Part shown: in pieces, positions 33,191 to 45,696 of the stretch | Position numbering within the stretch: the first letter of the stretch is position 1 | Layout: every line of letters begins with the position of its first letter | NCBI RefSeq assembly: GCF_024166365.1 | Contig: NC_064831.1 | Location: forward strand, 47,679,768 to 47,743,767 | DNA: 64,000 nt | Source of the DNA: Elephas maximus indicus | Lineage: Eukaryota; Chordata; Mammalia; Proboscidea; Elephantidae | Reading direction: 5' to 3' | The notes under the pieces: generated by a model | Databases searched by the model: none | What the model was told of the DNA's origin: nothing | What the model saw: only the letters and a program-made list of their open reading frames with translations | Translations under genes and position numbers: made by a program

Positions 33191-36100
33191 CCAGAGATTT
33201 CCTCTTCTTCCTGCCTCCCGCTCAAGCCAAGTTTAAAAAGCAAGGGAGACTTGGGGATCGTTTATTTCTGCAGTGTCCCTACCTTGAAATATATCTAAAG
33301 CGCAAACTTTCCCTCTTGCATTTGTGTTCACTGATGATCAGACAATACCGATTCTGGGCTAGCAAGGTGGGTGCCACGTTACGAACTAGCGGGTCAGCAA
33401 CCGGGCCACCCAGGAACCCTGCTGTGGGAGACTTGGGTTTATGGACATCACTTTCTTTCTGATGTAAATATTAGCACAGCAGCAGCCTGGGAAGCTCCAG
33501 GCACTGTCTCCAAGGAGGCTGCACTTTTGGAAGTGCACTGTTTCCCGGCAATCCTTGTTGCTTCTTTTCTCCCCTCTCCGGATGCCCTGTAAAAGAAAGG
33601 CCGAAGGCCTGCAGGATGCGGCTTTCACTTTCTGTGTCTCTCCCAAGATCAGCACATCGGAGCACACTGCCAGGGGCTTAGCTGGCGGCTGCTTAGTTCA
33701 TCCATTTACCATGATATTCAATACTTACTATGGTGCCCCTTTACTTGGGATGAGACTTCTCCCATCTTATTTTCCCTAGGGTTAGCTAAACAGATGGTTG
33801 AATCCAAACCCAAGCCCCCTTTGATACTGTTATCTATTTCCTAGAGTGGTAGACATGCTTGTTTGTCTTTAGGTACTTTAACCAAGTGATTGGCAGTTAC
33901 CTTATGTGGTATCTTTCTTTAGCTCTAGAAGAAAGGCATTGTTTTACTCTTGGGTGTGGGCTAAGTGATTGCTTCCTGTGTATGTATGGTGTGGCACTTA
34001 AGGTTGGTAGAACTCTAGTTGTCTAATCATTAGATTCATAAAGCCAGATCCACATTAGGTCTAAGTGGTTTTCCAACCACAGGGTCAAGTGTGGGACCTG
34101 ATTACATGAGTTACATGAAGTTCTCCAAGTCCCCCTCCAGAGGTGAGAACTGGTCGGGGCGGCCAGAGCAATATTGTGAGTGGGTACAAATGTGATTGGT
34201 ATACCAGATAACATTTCTGGGGATTTTTTTTTTTTTCCCCTCAAATATTTATTTTTGAGCATATCTTTAGCTATGAAGGGTGTGATGTCCAGCATAGTGG
34301 GACACACTATCAGGAAGGCTTTGCCTTTGGAATAAGATGACAGGAATGCTCTGGAACTGGAAGTTGTAGGGGCCTGGGTCAGACCAGGCAGGACTGGCCG
34401 AGTACACTGGTCCTTGTTCTGGGGAGAAGACATCTTGATGCTCTAGGGCTCAACCCGGCTTTGAGGCGTCCTATTCTGCCCGTGATCCACAAATGCCGCA
34501 GGTACTGCGTGCGCGCGCGTGGGCGCGGCAGGAGTCTGCGATCTGTCCTCGATTGACTCGCTAAAAACGTTTATAGGTCTTCGGTGACTCACAGGTCCAT
34601 TGGGCCCATCCTACCTGTGGAGGCAGACCTTGTCTCCAGTTATTCTCATACAAAGTGATGATTGTTACATTGGGGGAGGGTGTTGACAAGGTTCTGCGGA
34701 AGCTAAAAAGAAAGGTGGTTCCTGAGGCACCTGAGGAAGGCCTCTCCCACTGGGGGCAACGTTTGCATTTAGTCTTGCAGGATGAGCAGAACGGTGTACG
34801 AGGATCGATGTGATCGCGACACTGAAAGGAATATCATTCGTCTAAATGGAACACGTGATGTAGTCTGTATGATGGTGGCATATTGGACCTGCTTTAAGGC
34901 AAAACACCTATTTTTAGAAAAATGAGAACAGGATGCCTTGGAAATGAAATTGTTGACAAATAAGTAATCATTAAAAGGGCTCTGGAAAGTTGTCAGTAAA
35001 GTCTGAGCCACCCTCTCTTTCCTCTCCGAAGCTGGACAGGTGGTAGTCTTGAACAGTGGCATGTTAGCCATGAAAATTACATTTCTGTTTCATCCAGAGA
35101 GCTTACCAAATCAGGTGCTGTAGGGGAAACAGGCCAAGCTAGGCCAGACAGTCAGGCCAACCAGAAATGGTGGTGACAGCTGATGCTGAGCAGGGAGTTC
35201 TCTGAGTGAGCTCACAGGGTGGTGTGGCCAGACCAGACTGCCACCAGTTAGCCCTGTTCCACCCGCGCCTAAGATTTGTTCTTCCTTCTTATCTGAAATC
35301 ATCGCTCAAGGAAAAAAAAGGCGGAGAGAGTGATTTCTGTCAGGCGATGGGCCAAGCTCTGAGAGGCATTTATGGATGCAAACAGCAGAGATTGTGAAAT
35401 TAAAAAAATAAAGTCTACTGCCTGCAAACCAGTTGTGCACTAAAAATAGCTCTATCTATGGCAACAGCAGGAAGAGAAATTGGCTGGAGAATAACCATCT
35501 CCAGAATGACGACTTTGGGCGATGTGGGGATGGGGGGTAGGGGGAAACATTTAAAAAAAGTAATGACATGTCTTCATGATTTTGCAAGGAATTTTGTAAA
35601 TGCTACTTCATCCTGCTGAACGAGCCTTTGAAAGGAAAGGTCAGGTATGCGGCTGGGTGTGTGCCTTGGGAGAAGGCACGTGTTGCCTTATGCAGCCAAA
35701 TATTTTGGGTTAAGTTGCTCAGCGAGGGTGGTGTGGGATGATAGACCTGTCTAGGATTTAATCCAGCACTGCACTCTGTTGATAGTAAGAGATTGTTGGC
35801 TGGTGTCACTGGTACTGTGGACCCTCAGTGGCACATACCAAAAAAAAAAAAAGGGCATTTAAGGGTAGCAGGATTATCTCCCAGGCTGCCTTTGGTGATA
35901 CTTCTTTCCATTTGGCAAAGGCTTCCTCTGTTACTAACTGGAGCGGGCCTGCGGTCATCATGCCATGGGCAGCGCACGGTGCTCCTACGTCCTGTTTCTG
36001 CCTGAGAGGACCTAAGTGAAAGTTTCCTCAGCTGCCCCATAAATGGGGCAGGCAGGCGTTCGTTCACCTCCCTTTCTCAGTACCTGGGAACATCTGTGCA

Positions 36101-36436
36101 CACCAGCCTGTATCACCCTGGATGGTGAGGAGGAGACAGGATGCTGTGGGACCTCGGAGTATGGCGGAAGGAAGCGACTGCAGCAACTACCAGGATGGTG
36201 AGGGTGGGAGGGCACTGTACCTAGAAAAGACCAGCTCTTCCCCAGGGTCCTCCTGAGCCAGCCCCTGACAGGCTTAGCCCAAAAGCCTGTGCCACTAAAA
36301 ATGACAGCTGTAGGCTCAGAAAAAATGTCTCAACCTCCATACTTTTGTTCATTGGTCTTGCTGAGACATAGGACCGTCAGACTTGAGTTCTGGAGACACT
36401 TAGGGAAACTGGATTTACCAAGACACTTATGCCCTT
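33191..36436. other. MYZAP intron 1, first 3.2 kb without recognised repeats
   Basis: This is the longest stretch in the window without an AfroSINE. It shows no exon with a recognisable product. Low repeat load downstream of a promoter is compatible with intronic regulatory sequence, but no specific site can be named. Confidence 0.4.
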
Positions 36437-36593
36437 GGAGCCCCTGTGGCACAGTGGTTAAGTGCTATGGCTGCTAACCGAAAGGTCGGCAGTTTGAATC
36501 TACCAGGTGCTCCTTGGAAACCCTATGGGGCAGTTCTGCCCTGTCCTGTAGGGTGGTTATAGGTCAGAATTGACTCTGTGGCCACGGTTTGAG
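36437..36593 (+). mobile_element. AfroSINE, short form
   Basis: GGAGCCCCTGTGGCACAGTGG head to GACTCTGTGGCCACGGTTTG. Confidence 0.92.
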
Positions 36594-37068
36594 TTTCTCC
36601 ACATAACTCTTTATAGATATTCCAAACGACTTGTCATTTCCCAAGCTTTCAATGCTGTTTCTCACCTCTTTGCCCTTACTTGTGCTTTCACCTCCAGGAC
36701 TCCTGCCCTGAACCCTTCTTTTCCGCATTTCTCCACAGGCCTGTGTGCCCCGTCATTGCTTGTATCACCTAGATAAATTACCTGGGAGAGGGCTTAGGGG
36801 CCCCTCTCCTTCATCCTGGTATAATAGGTGCTGAAAAAGAGGAGTTTCACCAGGGTCCTAAAAAGCCACACTTAACATCCAATTGGCAAATGGGAAAACA
36901 GGAAGAGATGTCTTGGGATAAAGCCAGCCCATCGGCCTCACACCCACCTGGGCAGGAAACGGGACACATGGATGGACAAATGGGCCCAGGTGAGGAGTCT
37001 GACGGCTCTGGTAGGGTTCCATGTATCCTAGCCATCTCATCCTGTTGCACAGTTTCACTCCTCTGCTA

Positions 37069-37120
37069 AGTCAGTGGTTTTCAACCCCGGTTACACAGAA
37101 TCACTGGAAGCTTAAAATAT
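37069..37120 (+). mobile_element. MER5A-like, left part (split by SINE)
   Basis: GTCAGTGGTTTTCAACCCCGG start; the rest resumes at 37321. Confidence 0.65.
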
Positions 37121-37320
37121 CTTGTTGTTAGTTGCCATGGAATTGATTCCAGCTCATGGCAACCCCGTGTGTGCAGAGTAGAACGGCTCCATAGGGTTTT
37201 CAAGACTGTGAACTTTAGGAAGCAGATCTCCAGGCCTGTCTTCTGAGGTGCCTCTGGATGAGTTTGAATAGTTGGCTAGCAGTCATAGAGCACTTAACCT
37301 TCTGAAACACCCAGGGTCCC
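37121..37320 (-). mobile_element. AfroSINE, long form, inside a MER5A-like element
   Basis: CTTGTTGTTAGTTGCCATGG tail to AACACCCAGGGTCCC head. Confidence 0.88.
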
Positions 37321-37425
37321 CATGCCCAGGCCTTACCCCAGACCAACTGAATAAGAACCTCTGAGGGTAGGGAATAGCGTCAGTATTTTTTTAGGCCCCT
37401 CCTGGGGCAGTTCTAACCTGAAGCT
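37321..37425 (+). mobile_element. MER5A-like, right part
   Basis: GGCCTTACCCCAGACCAACTG and AATAAGAACCTCTGAGGGT match the middle of MER5A. Confidence 0.65.
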
Positions 37426-38658
37426 GAGGATAAGAGCCAGGACTTCATGCATTGTTCTCCACTTACAGCCTTCTGGGAATGCAGACACCCCTGGGCAGTA
37501 TTGCGGAAAGGTCATTCTGGCCTTGTGATGAAGGGCAAGGGTGTGGGGCTAGGGAGGGGGGTAGCAATACTCCCAGGCACGCAGGTATCCTTGTGTACAT
37601 TTTCTCTCTGGATATCTTGGCGTTTGAGGGCACGTTCGTGTGCCTGGTGCAGAAGTGAGCCAGAGAGAACAAGGAGAGGCTGCCATCCTCCCATCTGTGA
37701 ATTTCTTCTGAGTCAGCCCTGACGGAGGAAGGTGGGACTCCAGAGTACTGCTCACCAGACTGCTGCCTGTGGGTCACATCTGGCACTCAGCCAATTTTTG
37801 TATGCCCTTGAGCTAAGAATGGTTTTTACAATGGCCTGCAAAACCTAAATATTTACTATCTGGCCTGTTCCAGAAAAAGTTTGCCCCACCCTGATGTAGA
37901 TAACCAGGCCAGCCGAGGTAAGAGGCCTAATCCAGACTGGTGTGTCCTGTTGCGTAAGCAGCCTAGCTTTCCTCTTCTGAAGATCGTATACCTGTGCAGA
38001 GCAGAGTGCCTGGCGTCCTGGCCACACCTCCTGGGACCTCACCTTCTGTTGTTAGGTGGAGCTGGCACAGTCACACAGTGGAGTAGGCTGAAAAAAATGT
38101 AAATGTGTTTGGTTTATTTCCTTAGGTAAATCCATCTTTGTAAATTTATTAGCAAACCTCATCACCTCCCTGGGTCATCTTCTCCACCCCTGTTGTCTGA
38201 GGTGGATCTTTTTCCTTGGGTTAGTCCTGGTGCCTGAAGCTGAATGCGTGATGGCACGCAGCTGCCCAGTGTACCTCGAGGGTGAAAGATTCAGGCCCTC
38301 TCTCTCCACAAAAGGACCAGAAATGAGGTCCCAAAGGGACCCTGAGTGCCATGAGTTTCAGACAAGGGCTTCATTGTATATTTTCTTGTGGAGGAGGCCT
38401 GAATGTCTGCCCTTCCCTTCTGTCCTTCCCAAGGGGTTTGGTTTGAAGAGAGTGTGGGACTCTGGGGAGTTTCAGGTACAGTCTCCTTACCGTATTTTAT
38501 TTTAGTTCACCATAAAAAAAAAATACACTCACTGGCCTTTACTGAGCAAGCACTTCTTATGTGTTGATATTGTGCCAGGTACTGAAGGGTTGCAAAAGTG
38601 ATTAAGATACAAAGCTTGCTTGACCTCTTCCCCCTTTTCCCCCTTCCATCTGTTTTGT
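37426..38658. other. MYZAP intron 1, nothing recognised
   Basis: A MIR/L2-like trace lies at about 38525-38610 (TACTGAGCAAGCACTTCTTATG). No exon was found. Confidence 0.4.
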
Positions 38659-38824
38659 GGAGCCCTGGGGGCACAGTAGCTAAGAACTTGGCTGCTAACC
38701 AAAAGGTCAGCAGTTCAAATCCACTAGCTGCTCTTTGAAAACGCTATGGGGTAGTTCTCCTCTGTCCTGTACGGTCGCTATGAGTCGATTTTGACTCGAC
38801 AGCAATGGGTTTGATTTTTGGTTT
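38659..38824 (+). mobile_element. AfroSINE, short form (left arm of an intronic inverted pair)
   Basis: GGAGCCCTGGGGGCACAGTAG head to GACAGCAATGGGTTTG. A further 20-bp tail fragment, ATGGCAACGGGTTTGGTTTT, lies at 38891-38910. Confidence 0.9.
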
Positions 38825-38944
38825 TTCCATTTTGTAGTGTGTGGAACATAGGAGCTGTTCAATAATTGTTAGTTGAATTCTTGAAATGAGATGGCAACGG
38901 GTTTGGTTTTCCTACATTCCCATGGTAATAAAGAACACTTACCA

Positions 38945-39118
38945 AAAAAAAAAAAAAAAAAACCCAAACCTGTTGCCATCAAGTTGATTCCGACCCCTAG
39001 TGACCCTATAGGATAGAGTAGAACTACCCCGTGGAGTTTCCAAGGAGTGCCTGGTGGATTTGATCTGCTGACGTTTTGGTTGGCAGACAGCTCTTAACCA
39101 CTGTGCCATCAGGGCTCC
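38945..39118 (-). mobile_element. AfroSINE, short form with perfect target duplication
   Basis: Perfect 15-bp repeat AAAGAACACTTACCA at 38930-38944 and 39119-39133. About 18 A of tail are preserved, which suggests a fairly young insertion. Confidence 0.95.
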
Positions 39119-39129
39119 AAAGAACACTT

Positions 39130-39570
39130 ACCAGGTGTTTAATGTGTGCCAGGAACTGTCCTAACCCCTTTAAAGTTATGAACTCATTTAATCCTCACAA
39201 CAGCCCTAAGAGGATTGTTCTGCAGTATCTATGGTGTTGTTAGCCTAGCGACTCTGGGTGGTGCAAAGAGCTAATGCACTCAGCTTCTAACTGAAAGGCT
39301 GGAGGTTCAAGTCCACCCAGAGGTGCCGTGGAAGAAAAAGGCCTGTTAACCTTCTTCTGAAAAATCAGCCACTTAAAACCTTACGGAGGTCAGCTCTGTT
39401 CTGACACACATGGAGCTGCCATGGGTAGGAAGTGACTCGAGGGCAAGCGGTTTCATCATTAGCTCTGTTTTACAGCTAAGGCAGCTGCAGCACTGGGGAT
39501 TAAGTAACTGGCCAAAGATTGCGTAGTTAGTAGTGTCAGAGGCAGTACAGGAACGTTCACTGTGCCTCTC
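39130..39570 (-). repeat. MIR relic split by an AfroSINE
   Basis: AATGTGTGCCAGGAACTGTCC and TTAATCCTCACAACAGCCC on the left, and CTCTGTTTTACAGCTAAGG on the right, belong to one reversed MIR. Confidence 0.7.
39246..39452 (+). mobile_element. AfroSINE, long form, inside a MIR
   Basis: GACTCTGGGTGGTGCAAAGAG head to GACTCGAGGGCAAGCGG. Confidence 0.9.
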
Positions 39571-40194
39571 AGTACCTCGTGGGTTAGGCTAAGGGTTCTG
39601 GAGTCTATTCGCGTGTGTTTCTGGATTATGAACTCCTCGGGGGCAGGGCCATTTCTTTTTCATTTTGGTGACCTCACAGCCCCTGAAAGTATTTTCTGAG
39701 AAGTGGATGCTCATATAATTGAGTAATGAAATATGCCTTGTCCAGCTGCCTGCTTTTGATCCACTGCAAGAGATGTTTGCATCCAGGGACGCTGGTCCAG
39801 TAGCAGTGGTGACCAGGGTCAGAATGATTCTGTCTTTTCAGTGCTTGGAAAACAAGGGCCGAGCTAACTGCTGTGGGAAGCCCTGGAGATCAGGTACCCT
39901 ACCTGCCTTTGAGGTACTGCCCAGTGTGGGGCAGCTCTGGGTATTGCATATCTGAGTTCCAGGGAACTGTGGAGGTCAGCATCACAAAATTCTCAGAGAG
40001 ATAAGCATCACTGCCTTGATCTAACTTGGTGGCAAATTTTCCACCGTGAGATTCCTGAAGGCGAATGAAAGATGAGAGGTGGACTGTGCCAGGTCAACCT
40101 AGTGGATGGATTCAGGAATTCCTTAGTGCTTTTGTTATGGAGCTCAGAGCGCCTTCTAGACCTATTAGGTGTTCCCATTGCTGTTGTTGCTCTG
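39571..40194. other. MYZAP intron 1, nothing recognised
   Basis: L2-like CTCGGGGGCAGGGCC near 39635; otherwise unclassified. Confidence 0.35.
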
Positions 40195-40242
40195 TTGTGT
40201 GTGTGTGTGTGTCTCTCTGTCTGTCTGTCTGTCTATCCGTCC
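40195..40242. repeat. (TG)n-(CTGT)n simple repeat
   Basis: A TG run followed by CTGT units, then C-rich sequence. Confidence 0.9.
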
Positions 40243-40326
40243 CTTCCTTCCTCCCCCCTCCACACCCTCTCTGTAATCTTTATAATTGTGACTACTACTA
40301 TTAATTTGGTTAAAAAACTTACACAC

Positions 40327-40810
40327 GTGATGACTGCCCTGACAGGGAGCACAACAGAGAACCCCTGAAGGAGCAGGAGATCAGTGGGATGCAGACCCCA
40401 AATTCTCACAAAAAGACCATACTTAATGGTCTGACTGTGACTAGAGGAATCCTGGTGGTCATGGTCCCCAAACCGTCTGTTGGCCCAGGACAGGAACCAT
40501 TCCCAAAGACAACTCATCAGACATGAAAGGGACTGGACAGTGGGTAGGAGAGAGATGCTGATGAAGAGTGAGCTAATTATATCAGGTGGGCACTTGAGAC
40601 TGTGTTGGCATCTCCTGTCTGGAGGGGGGATGGGAGGATAGAGAGAGTTGGAAGCTGGCAAAATTGTCATGAAAGGAGAGACTGGAAGGGCTAACTCATT
40701 AGCGGGAGAGCAAGTGGGAGTATGGAGTAAGGTGTATATAAACTTATATGTGACAGTCTGACTTGATTTGTAAACGTTCACTTGAAGCTCAATAAAAGTT
40801 AAAAAAAAAA
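40327..40810 (+). mobile_element. 5'-truncated L1 3' end with target duplication
   Basis: Flanked by AAAAAACTTACACAC at 40312-40326 and about 40808-40822. It ends TTCACTTGAAGCTCAATAAA and an A-tail, the same 3' end as the antisense copies at 4681 and 48468. Confidence 0.9.
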
Positions 40811-41075
40811 AAACTTACACACACACCTGGAGCTGTTGTAAACAACACCAAAATTTATAAAGTCAGAAACAAAAAATCCCTTCCCATCCCACTTTCCAGA
40901 AATAACCACCATCAACAGTTGGTTGTGTTTCCTTACACACATTTTTCCTCCTAAATCTACACAAATGACCAGGGTGTATCTCAAAAACAAAAATGGGATT
41001 AGTCTAATATTTGCTCTGCAACTTGCCTTTTTTCACATGACAGTACATTTAGTGATCTACTTAGGAAGGACTCTG

Positions 41076-41428
41076 ATCCTGCATTGGGCAAATCTGCTGC
41101 AAGAGATCTCTTTAAAGTGTTAAAAAGCAAAGATGTCACTTTAAAGACTAAGGTGTGCCTGACCCACACCATGGTATTTTCAAGTCACTTCATATGCATG
41201 CAAAAGCTGGACAATGACTAAGGAAGACCGAAGAAGAGTTGACCACCTTTGAATTATGGTCTTGGCGAGGAGTATTGAATATACCATGGGCTTCCAGAAG
41301 AACGAACAAATCTGCCTTGGAAGAAGTACAGCTAGAACGCTCCTTAAAAGTGAGAATGGCAAGAGTTAATCTCATGTACTTTGGACATGTTATCTGGAGG
41401 GACAAGTACCTGGAGAAGGAAATCATGT
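41076..41428 (+). mobile_element. RTE LINE fragment, truncated at both ends
   Basis: In intron 1. It carries the stretch encoding GKSAAKDLFKVLKSK and the following C-terminal region, matching the 19.5-kb and 29-kb copies, but it stops before the RTE 3' tail. It breaks off at ATCATG and unrelated sequence follows. Confidence 0.85.
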
Positions 41429-41471
41429 AATTAAACGTGCCCATGACTATTATAGAAAAATTAAAGATACT

Positions 41472-41640
41472 AAACCAAAAACCAAACCCGTTGCCGTCAA
41501 GTCGATTTCGACTCATAGCGACCCTACAGGACAGAGTAGAACTGCCCCATACAGTTTCCAAGGAGCGCCTGGTGGATTCAAACTGCTGACCTCTTGGTTA
41601 GCAGCTGTAGCTCTTAACCACTATGCTACCAGGCTTTCCT
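41472..41640 (-). mobile_element. AfroSINE, short form
   Basis: ACCAAAAACCAAACCCGTTGC tail to CTATGCTACCAGGCTTTCC head. AATTAAAG repeats flank it. Confidence 0.92.
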
Positions 41641-41734
41641 AATTAAAGCTATAGTCATGCAAAAAGCACCCCCTACCCCAGTCACTTGAAATCTTACCAT
41701 TTACAGATAACCACTGTATTTGTCTCCTGTGGTG

Positions 41735-41918
41735 GGTGTGTGTCCTCGAGCCAACCTCGACTCACAGTGACCCTATAGGACAGAGTAGAACTGCCTCATA
41801 GGGTTTCTAGGCTGTAATCTTTATGGGAGCAGATCACCAGGACTTTTCTCTTGTGGAGCAACCAACCTTTCGGTTAGCAGCCGAGCACGTCACCATCACC
41901 ATTGTCAGCAGGGCTCCT
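41735..41918 (-). mobile_element. AfroSINE, long form
   Basis: CTCGAGCCAACCTCGACTCAC to ATTGTCAGCAGGGCTCC. Confidence 0.88.
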
Positions 41919-41939
41919 CCTTTGTTTCCCAGGTCCTTC

Positions 41940-42361
41940 TTAACAAAGTACCACAAAGTGGGTGGCTTAAAACAACAGAAACTTGTTGTCTCACAGTTCT
42001 GTGGGCTAGGAGTCCGAATCCAGGGGTCAGCAGGGCCATGCTCTCCACAGGCCTCAGGGAAGAGCCTTCCTTGCCTCTCCCCCAGCTTCTGGTGGTCCAA
42101 CCCTTGGCTTGTGGGTGCATCACTCCAGTCTCTGCCCCAGTCTTCACCTGGCCGTCTGCCCTTGGTGTCCCTCTGTGTTCCTGCCCCTCTTTTTGTAAGG
42201 ACACCAGTCATATTGGGTCAGGGCCCACCTTACTCAGGTATGACCTCCTGTGAACTAAGAACATCTTTAAAGACCCTGTTTCTGAACAGTTTCCCAGCCA
42301 CAGGCACTGCGGGTTAGGGCTTCAACATATCTTTTTCGGGGACACAATTCAGCCCTTAACA
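41940..42361 (-). mobile_element. Solo LTR, ERVL-MaLR (MLT1) type, antisense
   Basis: Read on the minus strand it starts TGTTAAGGGCTGAATTGTGTC and carries AACATATCTT/GAAGCCCTAACCC and TGTTTTAAGCCACCCACTTTG. These are the start and end phrases of this LTR class. No internal retroviral sequence is attached. Confidence 0.75.
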
Positions 42362-42564
42362 ACCACTGTGTGTATTTTGACCTCTAGCCCCCTAAACTTA
42401 TTTTGGGATAAACATGTGAAATGAGATAATTCTGTACATACTGTTATGGAACCTGGGCCATTAAAAAATACGCTTGAAGCATATGAACGTATTCAATAGT
42501 TTCCTTGTTTTGAGCAGCAGGGTGGTGAGTACCTCTGATGGGTTAGGCAAAGGCTGGGGTTATC

Positions 42565-42690
42565 CTCACAGTCCCCTGTGGGATTGGTTCAGTTATCCGC
42601 ATTGCTAAGTGGGGAAAACAGGCTCTGAGAAGCTAGGTAACTTGCCCAAGGTCACTAGCTCAACACTGGTTAATAACTAGGCCTCTCTCC
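42565..42690 (-). repeat. MIR just upstream of MYZAP exon 2
   Basis: GAAGCTAGGTAACTTGCCC and AGGTCACTAGCTC are reversed MIR core. Confidence 0.8.
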
Positions 42691-42704
42691 ACTGTCTCTC
42701 GTAG

Positions 42705-42791
42705 GCCAATGTCTGTAGACTACGGCTGACCGTACCCCCTGAGAGTCCAGCTTTTGAGCAAGGTGAAAAGAAGATGGAAAGGAAAGAGCAG
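42705..42791 (+). CDS. MYZAP: MYZAP coding exon 2 (residues 25-53)
   Basis: This 87-nt exon is flanked by an acceptor with a short pyrimidine tract ending CTCGTAG and by a GTAAGT donor. Its 29 codons read ANVCRLRLTVPPES then a more variable part, ending KKMERKEQ. This matches the human MYZAP segment that follows exon 1, with a few substitutions (for example Ala-Phe where I recall Val-Pro). It begins and ends in phase 0, so it joins exons 1 and 3 without shifting frame. It was missed by simple open-frame scans because it is short. The exon lies just downstream of an old MIR relic at about 42565-42690. Intron 2 (42792-57341) is the longest in the window at about 14.5 kb. Confidence 0.92.
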
Positions 42792-45230
42792 GTAAGTCGT
42801 CTCTGAAGCATAGCTATGGCAGCTTCTAATCCTCGTGTTGTCTTCCAGCCCTGCCCCCTTCAGCCCCTGGTCCAGGCTATTCAGAGTCTGAATGTCAGCA
42901 GCTCTACTGATGAAAGGCCTTTTGGACTGACCCACCTCATCTCACCTCTTCCCAGAGTCCCACTGTCCTCCCAGTAGGCTCTGCCACCTCACACCCCTGT
43001 GCTGCTTTCTTGGTGAACACTGTGACTCTGTGTTGCCCCGAAGCATGTAGGGATACTGGCTTTGGTGACAGGTGCTGTGGCAGGGAGGGTATTTTTTCCT
43101 GAAACAGCCCAGTCCGGTTGAGTCAAAGGACCCATTGTGAGCTGCCTAGGGGGCCAGAGCCTTTCTCCTCCGCAGGAAGCCCAGCTCCCACAGAGACCAG
43201 GCTGCCTGGGAAGGAACAGCTTAAGCAGGTGGCTGTGGTGGGGGAGAAGGGACTCAGCTGAAGGGAGGAGGAGGTCAGCAAGCATTTTTGTGCCAGTTGA
43301 TGTGCTAAATGGAGATAAATCTGACCTTGTCCTGGCCATCGGGGAGCTCACAGTTTTTCAGTTGAGATAAATGTATAAATAAATGATGATGTGACAAATC
43401 AAGTGTTAGGATCCAGAGATGTAAGATGGGATCTAGGGGCACAGAGGGGAGAATGCCTGACCGTGTGGAAGGTGACACTGAAGGGGAGCCTCACAGGATA
43501 CATGGAAACCTGTCTACCTCTCGGCCGTGGTCCTGGGCCGGCTTTCCACTCGTTCGCCGCAGCTATGGGACACCGGCTATATTCCAAGCTCTGTTTTGGT
43601 CCCCGGGAGTACAGTAGGGAGCAGAGTTGGAAACAAAACAAAACAAAAACTCCTTGCCATTCATAGAGCTTACGTTCCAGTGGGAGGAGAATGAAAATAA
43701 ACAAAATAAATAAGGACATTTTACAGTGTTTCTGACAGTGGTAAGTAGAGACAAGTAAAGCAAGAGAAGGGATAGGAGTGCCAGGGGTAAGTAAGCATAT
43801 ATTTTATATGAATATAAAAAAATGATATGATATAAATTACATCAGTGGAATCCTGCGACAGTGACTTTTTGAAGTATAAGCATTGATGAGGAGTTAACCA
43901 ATAATGTGTCGAACTATAAAAGATGAAGCTTCTCGTTGGCTGGTGATTGGCTGATAACTAATGCGCCTCGTTTGAATGCACATCTTTGTCTCTACTTCCT
44001 TCCTCTTGCTCTTCTCCCCACTTTCTACCTGGGACAAAGAGCTACCTGTGCTGATGCAAATGATGAACTGAATGACCGGGAAGGGAGGTAGGGAGGGAGG
44101 AAAGTGGAGCAGTGGCTGGTAGAAGGCGGAGAATGTAAAGCTGCTTCTCTGTGTAAAAAGTGAGGGTGAGTTCCACCAAAGGGATCCCAGAAAATGGCTC
44201 ATTCCAGGTTGGAGCAGGGGAGGCAGAAGGTGAGTCTGGGACATCTTGCTGAGCTGGGAAACAAGGTAGCACTCAAGGATGAATGGAGTCACATCAGAAG
44301 GACTCAGAAGGTGGCTTTTACTGGCCAAAATTGGAATGATTTGAACATTAAAAGGAGTAATGAGAGTAATTGTTATGACACAACGAAAGAAAAATAATCC
44401 ACAAGTTTTTTTTTATACAGTGAGAGAGAAAGAGAAAGAAAACACCAGCTGATAAACATAAAAAACCGCTGCCCCCAGCTAGCCTCATCAATTCATGCTA
44501 AAGCTAGTTGGTAAAAAGTTGTTGTGGAGGAAGACATCCGAGTAGTTTTAGAGTGTCACCTCACAGATTGCTACCGATCCTAAAGGAAGAAGGGCCTTTT
44601 ACAGTGGAGCAACATGGCAGTCACTATTTCAACCAAGCGATCTAATTTAACATCACTGGTTTTGTGACAACCTAACAGTATATGACTTCTGGGGGTACAC
44701 AGTGAAGAAACACACGGTGTTACCTATTCATGCCAAACTTGTTTAACTGAATGTAATAATAAGTAAACAATTAGAAAAATCCAAAATGTGGAACATTCTA
44801 CAAAACAGTTGGCCCAAGCTCAGTAAATTCAGTGCCATTAAAAAAAAAAAGTCTGTTGTAAATGAAAGAGACTGAAGAGAGTTAATACCGCATGTGATGA
44901 GTAAACCATGATTAGACCTTGGTTTAAAAAAAAAGATCTTCAAGGGATACATTGAGATAATTGTAGAAATTTTGAATATGCACCATATATTAAATTTTAT
45001 TGAATCTTACTTGTGATAATGGTACTGTGGTCACGTACTATTTCGGATTCTCTGTAGCTTTGACCATTCTCAAAAGAAAAAGTTTGGGGTTAAAAGCTCA
45101 GACGATGGGGGAGGGAGTGGTTGTGCTCAGCCACTGGAATCTGCTGATGACCAGGAAGAGGGGCCCAGGTGCTGTGGGGGGCCCCCTTCTGCCTCTGTCT
45201 GTCCCTTTTAGAGCTGATGGCTTGGTCAGA
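42792..45230. other. MYZAP intron 2, first 2.4 kb
   Basis: No AfroSINE. An L2-like trace (ATTCATAGAGCTTACGTTCC) lies at about 43570-43750. AT-rich unclassified DNA follows at 44340-45060. No exon recognised. Confidence 0.4.
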
Positions 45231-45396
45231 GAAACCCCCGGTGGCATGGTGGCTTAAGCATTTGGCTGTTAACCAAAAGGTTGGCAGTTCAAATTCACCA
45301 GCTGCTCCTCAGAAATGCTATGGGTCATTTCTACGCTGCCCTATAGGGTCACTATGAGTCAGAATCGACTCAACACCACTGGGTTTTGGTTTTTGG
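45231..45396 (+). mobile_element. AfroSINE, short form
   Basis: GAAACCCCCGGTGGCATGGTGG to CAACACCACTGGGTTTTGG. Confidence 0.92.
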
Positions 45397-45696
45397 CTTG
45401 GGCCCAGGTTTGTCCAGGGGCGTATGGGCAGCTTAGAACGTGGGGATTCAGAAGGAGTACTTTTTTGAAGAAGGGGCTCAAGCCGGAGAAGGTGATGGGA
45501 CAAGGGACTTGGTGGCTGTCCCTGTACACTCAGGAGAGGATGTGAGGAGTTTGGTCAGTCAGAGTTGGAGATGGAGGTCAGCGTTTGTGCCAGGCTACAT
45601 GCCAGGGGAGGTATCTGTGAAGGGTTCTGGGTGTGGAAAGTGCGTGGTAGATGCTGCGGGGCACTGGAGGCCATTCCACTGCTGCAGGAGAGTCAC

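Noticed and set aside
32296..33462. Long overlapping open frames on both strands in the CpG island
   Set aside because: GC-rich DNA has few stop codons. Only the 24-codon MYZAP exon has a recognisable sequence and a matching donor.
43894..44328. 144-codon minus-strand frame in intron 2
   Set aside because: No recognisable product, no splice context, and low-complexity pyrimidine-rich coding.
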